64,000 bases of DNA from Pseudoalteromonas apostichopi. Its GTDB lineage: Bacteria; Pseudomonadota; Gammaproteobacteria; Enterobacterales; Alteromonadaceae. Shown piece after piece: positions 1 to 8,757 of this stretch. Where the stretch lies: contig NZ_AP028065.1 of the NCBI RefSeq assembly GCF_030297135.1, positions 2,914,001-2,978,000 on the forward strand, read 5' to 3'. The notes beneath the pieces are model-generated. The model was not told the origin of the DNA and did not search any database. It worked only from the letters and a program-made list of their open reading frames with translations. Position numbers and translations under genes: made by a program. Within the stretch, counting starts at the first letter, position 1, and each line of letters opens with the position of its first letter.

Positions 1-1505
1 TAACCTCGTTGTATTTGCCAGCCTTTATTTTTCATTGCTACATTAAAGGCTTCATTATTCTGCGCTTGCTTACTCAAAATTCGGCCTAATAAATCTTGCT
101 CAACCCATTCAGAGTTTAAATTAATGGTAAAGTTTGAGTTTAAGTTAAACTCGAGCTCAGCGACTTGTTGCTGGTACACAAAGCTGACAAGCTGCTCTCT
201 AACACGGCTAATAATTCGCTTTACGGCAGTATCTTTCTCATTTTCAAGCTGCGTATTTAAGACATTGATAAAAGACTTAAACAATATATCTGCTTGGCTT
301 TGCTGATCATAATCAACTTGTAAGTTGAACATTATCCTTGGCGTTAACTCGAGTAATAAACGCTTCTGGGCAAAGCTTGGTGCAATTTTCAGTTGTTTTC
401 GCCATATGTGAAAAACTTGCAACTCTTTGGTTAAACGAGGATCTGTTAATTGCTTAATGAGTGTTAGTCGTACCGCTTCATGGGTTTCTTTTTGGAGCCG
501 AACTGTTAATAGTTTGAGAGCAAATGCCCTGGGTAATAATGCGCATTGTTCAATGACGCTTTGCCTTACTCGAGGGTAAGTATGCTTAGCAAGTAAAATG
601 AGAAGCTTATAATTAGCTTCACTTAATTTAGGCTGTTTACATATAATTTTTGAAAATGACGCCAATAAAAACAGGTGCTGAGCTTCGATTTTTTCATTTG
701 GTAAAACATCTAAATCAATTTGAGAGCGCATAAAATAGTGAGTAAAAGTGGGTCTTAAATTGATCAGAATTTCTAAAATATCTACTTTTGCAGCATGTGG
801 GGTTGATTGTTTTTCAAGAGACAGTAATAACAGCTCAACAAGATCAGAATCGAATTGAGTTTCACTTACATATTCGCTAATTAAGTTTACCTGGTTGGCA
901 AGGGCGCGAAAAATAGAGTTACGAATAGCTTCGTTCTCACTTTTTTCTAGTAGCCCCAAAAAGAAGCTTTCTAAATTGAGTGTTAACCATGATTTGGTTA
1001 TTTCCCCCGAGTGGATCCGTAAATAGCGATTAGTTAAATCACCCAGTTTACCTATTAAAAACTTAAGAGATTGCTCAAGTTCAGAGAGTTTATCTTGGTA
1101 TCTGTTGATGATAGCTCCCTCATCAAACCAGCGTTGAAAAGCATCTTGATCTTTTTTTAATTGTTCTCGGTTTGCACCTAAAGTATACGCGTAATCGAGA
1201 ATATGAAACTCACGCTCAGCTTTTAATTCGGCATGATTTAAACGCTCGATAAAGCGCCTGTGATCGGCATCAATTTTGATTAATTGACTTTGTAGGGTAT
1301 CAATTTTATGAGTTAAAAATGAAATAGTTTGCAGTAGTAACCAATCATCTTCCTCATAGTCATCAGGCTGATTTTTTATTAATTCCCATTCACTTAATTC
1401 ATCAACTAGTTCGCGGTATTTTTGGCGATATAAGTCTAACCAAAAACTGGCAATGTCTGCGAAAAGCAAGTTTTCAAGGCGTTTTGTAAGTAAGTGGTTA
1501 CTCAT
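1..1505 (-). CDS. Partial alpha-solenoid (HEAT/ARM-like) cytoplasmic protein, last visible gene of the CapA/CapC operon
   Basis: An open frame reads leftward from an ATG at 1503-1505 and leaves the window without a stop, so at least 501 residues are present and the C-terminus is missing. There is no signal peptide or membrane segment. The translation is almost entirely helical, with a charged N-terminal third that may form coiled coil, followed by leucine-rich helical pairs typical of HEAT/ARM-like solenoids. I do not recognise a named family. It overlaps the end of the preceding gene by 8 bases, so it belongs to the same transcript. A cytoplasmic scaffold for the envelope proteins encoded upstream is a guess from context only. 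Confidence 0.75.
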   Translation of the reverse strand, partial: MSNHLLTKRLENLLFADIASFWLDLYRQKYRELVDELSEWELIKNQPDDYEEDDWLLLQTISFLTHKIDTLQSQLIKIDADHRRFIERLNHAELKAEREFHILDYAYTLGANREQLKKDQDAFQRWFDEGAIINRYQDKLSELEQSLKFLIGKLGDLTNRYLRIHSGEITKSWLTLNLESFFLGLLEKSENEAIRNSIFRALANQVNLISEYVSETQFDSDLVELLLLSLEKQSTPHAAKVDILEILINLRPTFTHYFMRSQIDLDVLPNEKIEAQHLFLLASFSKIICKQPKLSEANYKLLILLAKHTYPRVRQSVIEQCALLPRAFALKLLTVRLQKETHEAVRLTLIKQLTDPRLTKELQVFHIWRKQLKIAPSFAQKRLLLELTPRIMFNLQVDYDQQSQADILFKSFINVLNTQLENEKDTAVKRIISRVREQLVSFVYQQQVAELEFNLNSNFTINLNSEWVEQDLLGRILSKQAQNNEAFNVAMKNKGWQIQRG

Positions 1506-4500
1506 AGTCAGTGTGCTCTAGCAAATGATTTAATTGAAGTGCTGGGAAAATGATTTCATCATGGGCAAAAGGGGTAAATCCGGTATGTTGGTTGTTACCA
1601 GATGAAAACTCGATGCTAATATTGTGGTTGTCCCATACCCAATCCTGTTGTAGTCGCACCTTTAGCCAACCATGTGAAAAATCACCTAAACTAATTTGTG
1701 TTTGCCAAGCAAACTGTGTGATGTATTGCCACGTAGCTGTGGCACGGTTTTCATCTTTAAAGCGGTAATAGCTATCAATGCCAAGTTGGAAAATGTGATC
1801 TTGATAATATTGATTCCAACTGGTGTTGAAGTGCAGATAGTCTAAGCTCGTCCAATCATCGTTTGAGCTTGATGACACACCAAAATTTAAATAATTATCG
1901 ACCCAAGGGTGATAACGATATTGATAAAACCCTTGCCATCCCGAGGCATGGTTTTCACGGTAAAAATTAAATACATTTGAATTAAGTAGGTCGTCACTGA
2001 GGTAATCATTTAAATCAGCACTACTGTAACGAATAAATGGAGTTAGCTGCCATTGGTGACGATGCGAAGAATCACGTTGCCATTTTTGTCCTACACTGAA
2101 ACTACTATCAAGGGCATATTGAAGATCAAATCCATTATGACTTGGTTGCCAACGGCTTTGAATTTGCGCATCAACATACCAAGGAGTTGTATCATCTTGC
2201 CATGAATAGTAACCATTGAGTGCAATTAGATCCGTTTGTTCTTTACTAAATGAGTAGTAACCTTCTAATTGGTACCAATCATTGTCGTCGTTAATACGTA
2301 AACGAGCGCCAATATCAATGCTCTGTTGGGTTGGGATATTTTCAGCGGTTTGAAATATTTCTTGTTGGTCAAATTGTATAAAACCTTGCCAATTAAGATC
2401 ATCACTTTGAAATGACTTTTGATCACTTACAATTGTTTGCTTTTCTGGTACTCGATAAGTTACTAAATCAGGCAAAGGAATTTGTGCTTGTGTAAATTCT
2501 GAAATCTTATTATTGAGATCACTAAGCTCCCAAGTATACAGGCGAACATGTTCAAGTTCCGATGATTTGACTTCAATTTTGCCTGCAGGATGGAAAAATT
2601 GGCGTTCACTTCGACTATAGCTATTTATCTTTTCTAACTTGATTAAACGATCTGCATTTAAAGTCGCAAGCAAAGGGGTAGTGGGAATAACAGAATAAAA
2701 TAGTAGCGTTGTAGGTAATTCTATCTTTCTCCACCGACCCGCAATATATTGCTGTACTTCAACTTTTAGTTGTTGAGATAAATAGGGGTTAAGCCAGTGT
2801 AGGGCAATGACATTATTATCTAACTCCCGTTTATTAAATGTAAAGGGAATGCTTTGCTGCTCCGTAACAGACCATATTTTTAAACTGTTAGCCAGTTGTA
2901 TGGATAAGTTTGCCACATTAGCTTGGGCAAGCTCTGCGGTAGAAAAATTAAATACAAAGCGAATTTGTTCTGCCTCTGTTTCGGCCAAATCTATATAAAG
3001 GGTATGAAATGGGCGAATCAATAAACCATCATTATTTTTTAGATGCGTCTTGAATTGGTTAAACCTATCAGCAAAGCTAGTTTGTGCTGCACTTTGAATA
3101 TTAAAAAGACGCGTACCTGCATAATCGATTAGGCTATCTAAGGGTTGCCAGTGGCCAAAACTTTCTATTCTATTTTGTAAAAAGGTCGATGCGGCACTCG
3201 CAGGAATTGTAGCTATTCGCTGTAATAGTTGCGTATATTCATTATTGTTTAAACGCTTTTTAGATAATAGATATAAGCCATTAATTAAAAGGTCGTTTTG
3301 TGTGGCATCATAGGCGTAAACTAATGACATAATATCGTCTGTAGCAAGCTGGTTTGCAGCATCAGAGCGGTAATCAAAAGCTTCATATAATGCGTCAGGT
3401 ATATTTTTAAACTCTATAAAGGCTTTCTGATCAGCTGATAGAGTGAGTGTCTCTCCTGCTTTCAGACTCACAATCATTGTTGATGCAACAGAAGCCGCTT
3501 TTTGGCTTTCAACAATGAGTGTTGTTGATGGAATATCGCTGTATATTGGCATTAATTTATGTTGGTATTGACTATCAGCCTTTAACCAAGCAGTTTGATA
3601 CTCGCCGTTTTGTTTGGCTTCTGTGCGCGCTTTTATACTTAAATTAACCGCTTCTATCGCAGTGTACTTCCAGGGCATATGCTGTGAAAGCACAGTGTTT
3701 TGCAATTTTCCTTGAGAGTTTATTAATGTTTCTTGGGCTCCAGAAAGTAATTCATATTGCTTATCTTCAGCTTTTAATCCAGGACTTAAACTGTGGTAGT
3801 CAAGTGCCATATAAGCTTGCTTAATTGTGTGAGTTTCATCCTTTTTGTTTAAAAGCCATATTGCGAGTCTATTTTTCTGTTGTTTAGTTGCAAGCTTAGT
3901 GAGAATACTATTACATTCTTCCAATAAGCTTTGGTTTCCTGCGCACAGAGCAAACAACTTTATTTCTTGGTGCTCATCTTGGTAGGTTTTTAATAGAGAC
4001 TTTAAAGCAAACTCCTGTAATTCCCTTTGTTGAGTACTCTTGTATAGTCCTTCTAAGTAACTTGTTGCAAGATGAAACTGTTGTTGTTCACGCAAAATAT
4101 TTATTTTAATTTGCCATGCTTCAATAGCAACCTGTGGATTTGGGTTTTGAGTTAATGGTTTTAAAAAGGCAAGCGCATCTAAAGGTGCTGACTTAGCTAA
4201 GTCTTTAGCTGTTAGCAAAGATTGCTGCCAATTAACTAATTTAATTTTTCTTCTTGCTGGGGCATAAGGCTCAATTAGCGCTAAATAGTCACTATATAAT
4301 TTCCTTAAGTGCTCAGTTATTAGCTCTGCTGTAATAGGGCTTTTTTCAGAAAGGGTTCCCGGTTGTAAATAAAGTACTTCATTACTTGGAAAATCTGTAA
4401 GTGTCCTGGCATAAACAGCAAAATCAATACCAGGCACATCATCAGTGGTTTTCTGAATTGTCATCGTTTTGCTGTTTAATGGCACTGAGACGTGAATTGT

Positions 4501-5772
4501 TTGGTATTCTTTTGTAGCTTTAACATTAACCAACCAGCTTTTATCACCAACATTAAGTTTAAATTGACTGTCTTTATTACTACGGGCAACGAAGGTAAGC
4601 CACGGCGTGACTCGTTTTTGGCTTAATAAGTCAAAATTCAAAGCCATCTGTGAAAGCGACGTAATATGTCTGACCTGTTTATTAATGCGTGGATAAAATT
4701 GATCATCAACTAATCTTTGCTCTTCAAGTTCAGTAATTAGCCGTTTTTTTGATTGGCTCGAAGCATGAACTACGCTGCTCCCTTCTAGTAAAGTTTGTGT
4801 GGACATTAAGCTAAGCAAATCATAGTAGCGCTTAACTGCGAGGGAGTTATTTTTTGTAAATACACTGTCACTAAAAACATTCAACGAATACTCATTGTAA
4901 ACTGATTCCATTGCATCATTGGCAGTTTTTAACCAGTAGGGGAGTAGTAGTTTTTCTTCAACTTTTATGGCTGTCGAATCATCGTATATGGCTCTGTGGC
5001 TTTGCGATATTTTTACATACGAATCGGCATAGCTTTTAATGGTTAAATATTGGCCCGCATCAATAGCTAAATAGTCACTATTCACCAAGCCAACATTTTG
5101 GTTTTGGTATTCAAGGGCCGGGTTATTGATGATGTTAACTTTTGCAGTAAGAACTTCATCTGTGTAGGCATAGACAGCACCATGGCTATCTAAAGACTCC
5201 ATATTCTTTCTGACCGAAAGCTTAATTTTTTTTGCATCAGGAAAATATAGAGTGACCTCATCACCTTTATCGAACTTATAAAACCGTTCGCTGCCTTTTC
5301 TTGAAGAAAGTAATACTGATGGCTTAGCAAGTTTTAGGGCTCGTTTAAAGCTATCAACAGTGGTTTGATAGTGACCGACTTGCGCAGAAAATTCAGCCCG
5401 CTCATTTTGGCGGTTTTGAATCGCTACAACACGGTTATGCCCAAGAGCAGGAAGTTGACACCGTTTTTCTAAACATAATAAGTCACGATCCATTTGAACT
5501 CGTTGCTGTATATATTGTGTGTTACCCACACTCATAATGAACTTGTCGAATAACTCAGGGTTGAACTCTAACCAGTGCCCTTCGGGTAGCCATAAATATT
5601 GATGCTCATACGAATCAAATTGCATCTCTTGTGTGGTTGCGAGCACGTCTAGCTTTGGAGAGGTTTTTAACCAGATAGGAGGCTGCAGAACAGCATGCTC
5701 TTGTTGTACGGCAAGAGCTGGTTTATAGGCTAGCAGCGTTAATGTTATAAAGGCTATTATGAAGTAAGGCAT
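1498..5772 (-). CDS. Secreted 1424-residue protein with helical-repeat middle and C-terminal outer-membrane beta-barrel
   Basis: The N-terminus is a signal peptide ending in ALA-VQ near residue 21. Residues of about 500-900 are helical and TPR-like. From about residue 1160 to the end there are alternating amphipathic strands rich in W, Y, Q, D and N (for example WYQLEGYYSFSKEQ and FQLGIDSYYRF), as in outer-membrane barrels. The layout resembles polymer exporters such as PgaA or phage receptor NfrA, which is an architectural comparison only. The last residue is E rather than the usual aromatic residue. The start overlaps the preceding gene by 16 bases. I infer an outer-membrane export or anchoring component for the product of this operon. 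Confidence 0.7.
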   Translation of the reverse strand: MPYFIIAFITLTLLAYKPALAVQQEHAVLQPPIWLKTSPKLDVLATTQEMQFDSYEHQYLWLPEGHWLEFNPELFDKFIMSVGNTQYIQQRVQMDRDLLCLEKRCQLPALGHNRVVAIQNRQNERAEFSAQVGHYQTTVDSFKRALKLAKPSVLLSSRKGSERFYKFDKGDEVTLYFPDAKKIKLSVRKNMESLDSHGAVYAYTDEVLTAKVNIINNPALEYQNQNVGLVNSDYLAIDAGQYLTIKSYADSYVKISQSHRAIYDDSTAIKVEEKLLLPYWLKTANDAMESVYNEYSLNVFSDSVFTKNNSLAVKRYYDLLSLMSTQTLLEGSSVVHASSQSKKRLITELEEQRLVDDQFYPRINKQVRHITSLSQMALNFDLLSQKRVTPWLTFVARSNKDSQFKLNVGDKSWLVNVKATKEYQTIHVSVPLNSKTMTIQKTTDDVPGIDFAVYARTLTDFPSNEVLYLQPGTLSEKSPITAELITEHLRKLYSDYLALIEPYAPARRKIKLVNWQQSLLTAKDLAKSAPLDALAFLKPLTQNPNPQVAIEAWQIKINILREQQQFHLATSYLEGLYKSTQQRELQEFALKSLLKTYQDEHQEIKLFALCAGNQSLLEECNSILTKLATKQQKNRLAIWLLNKKDETHTIKQAYMALDYHSLSPGLKAEDKQYELLSGAQETLINSQGKLQNTVLSQHMPWKYTAIEAVNLSIKARTEAKQNGEYQTAWLKADSQYQHKLMPIYSDIPSTTLIVESQKAASVASTMIVSLKAGETLTLSADQKAFIEFKNIPDALYEAFDYRSDAANQLATDDIMSLVYAYDATQNDLLINGLYLLSKKRLNNNEYTQLLQRIATIPASAASTFLQNRIESFGHWQPLDSLIDYAGTRLFNIQSAAQTSFADRFNQFKTHLKNNDGLLIRPFHTLYIDLAETEAEQIRFVFNFSTAELAQANVANLSIQLANSLKIWSVTEQQSIPFTFNKRELDNNVIALHWLNPYLSQQLKVEVQQYIAGRWRKIELPTTLLFYSVIPTTPLLATLNADRLIKLEKINSYSRSERQFFHPAGKIEVKSSELEHVRLYTWELSDLNNKISEFTQAQIPLPDLVTYRVPEKQTIVSDQKSFQSDDLNWQGFIQFDQQEIFQTAENIPTQQSIDIGARLRINDDNDWYQLEGYYSFSKEQTDLIALNGYYSWQDDTTPWYVDAQIQSRWQPSHNGFDLQYALDSSFSVGQKWQRDSSHRHQWQLTPFIRYSSADLNDYLSDDLLNSNVFNFYRENHASGWQGFYQYRYHPWVDNYLNFGVSSSSNDDWTSLDYLHFNTSWNQYYQDHIFQLGIDSYYRFKDENRATATWQYITQFAWQTQISLGDFSHGWLKVRLQQDWVWDNHNISIEFSSGNNQHTGFTPFAHDEIIFPALQLNHLLEHTDYE

Positions 5773-6500
5773 AGGCTAAACTGCTTTAAAAGTTGGTTGT
5801 TAATTATTAACTGCTCTCGCAGCTCGCGACTTAACTCGATATGGAAAAACTGACTATTAACAGGAGCCAGCGAATTAAGAACATTGTGTGTTCCACCCAA
5901 CTCATGCACATCGCGCCCATAAACCAATGCATTAATACCTAGCTTATTAATGAGGCATTGAGCAATGTCTAAAGTTCGTTTAGAGGCGAATACATGGCCT
6001 TCGCTTAAAATAATATCTGCTTTTCGTCCTTGCTCTGTGGTTCGCTTTTCCTTTGCAAATCCATGGATTTGATAAATCGAAAATGATTTAACTGAACTGC
6101 TGTACGCAAGTATAAATGCGTTACTACTGCTATTTTTATATTTGCTAAAATCGATTATTTTGCCATCGGAATCACGGCTATTTCGGTGTTTCGTATTAGT
6201 CAATAACACTTGGCACTCACTAAATAAGGCTTTAGCAATTTGCAATGTGTGTTTATCAAAATATCTATGTGGAGCATAAGAAATACAGGTGTTCCCTTTT
6301 GCTTTAAAATGTATTTCACCACCCGAAAAAAGAGACTTATTGGCTACTAAAGCCCCATTCTTAATGGAAAAGTGCTCTGGTACACGTTGTTGGTTATTCA
6401 ACCAAACTCGTAGGCTGGAAGTGAGTTTTTCTAGCTGAGCGGCCTCACAACATGCAGCGGTAAATAATATAAGAACAGTAACGATAATTTTATTGTTCAT
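5757..6500 (-). CDS. Putative secreted metallohydrolase, N-formylglutamate amidohydrolase / poly-gamma-glutamate hydrolase-like
   Basis: This 247-residue protein has a signal peptide (MNNKIIVTVLILFTAACCEA). Visible motifs are YAPHRYFD (His78, Asp82), IHGF (His146) and HIELSRELR (Glu222). Order and spacing resemble the PghP / N-formylglutamate amidohydrolase group, where two His and one acidic residue bind zinc and a late Glu acts as base. The assignment is by eye. The neighbours are CapA and CapC homologues of the poly-gamma-glutamate pathway, which fits a periplasmic enzyme that trims or releases a gamma-glutamyl-type polymer. It overlaps both neighbours (11 and 16 bases). The same fold appears twice in degenerate form in the CapC-like protein of this operon. 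Confidence 0.5.
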   Translation of the reverse strand: MNNKIIVTVLILFTAACCEAAQLEKLTSSLRVWLNNQQRVPEHFSIKNGALVANKSLFSGGEIHFKAKGNTCISYAPHRYFDKHTLQIAKALFSECQVLLTNTKHRNSRDSDGKIIDFSKYKNSSSNAFILAYSSSVKSFSIYQIHGFAKEKRTTEQGRKADIILSEGHVFASKRTLDIAQCLINKLGINALVYGRDVHELGGTHNVLNSLAPVNSQFFHIELSRELREQLIINNQLLKQFSLCLTS

Positions 6501-8757
6501 TATTCCACCACCTTACTTTTTGATCCTTTACAAGATACTCTTCAAGTATTGATAGCCAAATCGTTTCGGAAGAGGTTAAAGTTACGGACTGCAAAGAATC
6601 TATATCATTAGCGACTTTGAATGTAACGCTAGGATAGCTAGCTAATTGGCTCTTTTTAGGGTGAATTAAAAATGATTCTAATAGCTCAGAGTTATGTAGC
6701 TGATAACTTTGCTTTGCAATACTGTACTCACTAGTCAGGCCAAGTTTGTAATTAGCAGTATGTTCAAGACTCAATGTAATAGGTTTATTACTTTGAGTAC
6801 GAAATGCTTTAAAGACAATGCTTATTGGGTGTTTGTTCTTCGAATAAAGCAGCTTAATTGGCTTATTTTTATCTAATTGGTAAAGGCGTTGTTTTACCCA
6901 AGGGCGATGACCGTACCAATTTTGATAAACAGTATTTGCTTCATCAATTAATTTCATTTTTTCTGACAAAGAGATATCAGCGGTTTTGACTTCATTAGCA
7001 CTATTGTTATTTATTTTTAATATCAGCCGGTTATCGTTTTCGCCAGAAGAGGGGAAGTAGTGATTGTTATTATAGATCCCAAAATTAAATTCTTGTGATG
7101 GCTCTGGCTTTTCATAATATCGTTTTGGATTTAAACCAAGTGCCACATTTGATAATGGCAAAACATTAAATAATTCCTTAGATTGGTAGTATGTTGTTGT
7201 TTCCTCAATATCTCTAGGTGGAGTGAAAGTACGAATATTTACGAAATGTTCTCGCTGCGCCAAGTCGTAATGGTTACTTGCTTTTTGCTCATACCAGGCT
7301 GCAATATCATAAAAGCCATCTGTTGATTCAGTCGTAAGCGGTTGATGTGCAGTGCGGCGTTGATAATGAAAGTTAGCGAGTCTTGACTTTACACGCAGGT
7401 ATACATCGTCGCTAGATTCAACTTTAATATAGCGTGCTTGTTGCGGTGTACGCAGGTAATACGATGTGAGCATGCCTACCGCTTGTCTCTGGGTATTGCT
7501 AGCAATTAACCGGTCAAATTTAGATGCTTCACCTTTTATAGTGACGGCATATCGTTCGATTTGTTTTTTATTATTGTCGTATAAAGTTACGTCTATTTGG
7601 CTGCTATTTAATGTTCTAAGTTCTAAATTTAGATGGCTTTCAGGGACGATATCAAATTCAACTGACACTTTTGGGTTTATCAAATAACTGCCAGCATAAC
7701 TTGTTAAAATAACTGCCCCAGACTCTGTTCGCCATTGAGTTAACAATTCTTTTTCACTGCAGATTGTAATTAACCCCGCATTAAGTAATGGGGTTTTGTA
7801 CGTGTTTACTTCATCAGTTTGAGTAAAGTTTATTTTTTTTGGCGCTTCAAACTGAAGTTTGTCATACCAGATCAATGAAGGGGGTTTTTGGTTATCACTG
7901 ACAGTGAAAATTAAGCTATCACTTTCATCTAACTTGACACTGGCACACAAACTACCTCTAGTATAATAAGCTGCAAGGCTATACTGCTGCTGACTGAAGT
8001 CATAACTAATTACATTATACGGTAAGCTTTCGTATAGGATGTCTGACTTAAAGTCGATTTCAGGAATACCTTGTGGTGCAATTTTTTGCCACCAAAATGC
8101 CATTGCATTCGTTATTTCAGTATTTGTTAGAGTATTTTCACCCATGGTAAGGTAATCAGTTGCGCGCTTACGTCTATCTAGAGGCCGTTTTAACCAACTA
8201 TTAAGTGGATCAACGTTTTGAACGGGAGTTTTCGCATGAACTCGAACTACCACGCCTTGAATTGATTTTTCTTCAGGGATAAGTAATAACGCTACGCTTT
8301 TTGCCGTAGGGTAATGAGCTATTGGCAGGTAAAATGATTGCCCAGACGCAACATTAAGCGATTGTTTATTCTCAATGATTTGTTTGATCTGTTGCTCTTC
8401 ACTTTGGTTAACTAGCTTTGAAGCGTGGTGGTAAGTTTCATCTAAGATCACCTCTTTTTTATCATTATAAAGAGTATATTTGATGGCATAATTAACTGGT
8501 TTATCAAGAGTAACCGATTGATCAAATACAGCATTTGAAAGTATACGCAGTGAGTGAGTCCGCTGATTAGAAAATGTATAAGTCAGTGGCTTTTTAGTAC
8601 TTAACCATTGAACTTTTGAGCGAGTCTCTTTACTGGTTTTTGGGTTTACCGGTTCTGCTGAATCCAGCCAAATCAAAAAGCTATTCCAAGTAAATAAGGC
8701 GATTAATAAAACAGTGATAATAGCTAAGATAGCTAGGAAGCGTTTAATTAGATACAT
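6490..8757 (-). CDS. Membrane-anchored periplasmic protein of the CapA/CapC operon, unknown function
   Basis: An ATG at 8757 preceded by GGAGG at five bases spacing is preferred over a TTG 12 bases further upstream, giving 755 residues. One N-terminal membrane segment (about residues 7-27, LAILAIITVLLIALF) is followed by a long region of beta-rich character with many N, S, T and Y residues, as expected for a periplasmic protein. I see no enzyme motif and recognise no family. The start lies 14 bases inside the end of the CapC-like gene and the end overlaps the hydrolase-like gene, so the three are probably translationally coupled. By position it may bridge the inner-membrane CapC-like protein and the outer-membrane barrel. 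Confidence 0.7.
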   Translation of the reverse strand: MYLIKRFLAILAIITVLLIALFTWNSFLIWLDSAEPVNPKTSKETRSKVQWLSTKKPLTYTFSNQRTHSLRILSNAVFDQSVTLDKPVNYAIKYTLYNDKKEVILDETYHHASKLVNQSEEQQIKQIIENKQSLNVASGQSFYLPIAHYPTAKSVALLLIPEEKSIQGVVVRVHAKTPVQNVDPLNSWLKRPLDRRKRATDYLTMGENTLTNTEITNAMAFWWQKIAPQGIPEIDFKSDILYESLPYNVISYDFSQQQYSLAAYYTRGSLCASVKLDESDSLIFTVSDNQKPPSLIWYDKLQFEAPKKINFTQTDEVNTYKTPLLNAGLITICSEKELLTQWRTESGAVILTSYAGSYLINPKVSVEFDIVPESHLNLELRTLNSSQIDVTLYDNNKKQIERYAVTIKGEASKFDRLIASNTQRQAVGMLTSYYLRTPQQARYIKVESSDDVYLRVKSRLANFHYQRRTAHQPLTTESTDGFYDIAAWYEQKASNHYDLAQREHFVNIRTFTPPRDIEETTTYYQSKELFNVLPLSNVALGLNPKRYYEKPEPSQEFNFGIYNNNHYFPSSGENDNRLILKINNNSANEVKTADISLSEKMKLIDEANTVYQNWYGHRPWVKQRLYQLDKNKPIKLLYSKNKHPISIVFKAFRTQSNKPITLSLEHTANYKLGLTSEYSIAKQSYQLHNSELLESFLIHPKKSQLASYPSVTFKVANDIDSLQSVTLTSSETIWLSILEEYLVKDQKVRWWNNEQ

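Noticed and set aside
7466..7687. Opposite-strand open frames inside the large operon genes
   Set aside because: They lie in shadow of clearly coding minus-strand frames, lack ribosome-binding sites and give no protein-like composition.
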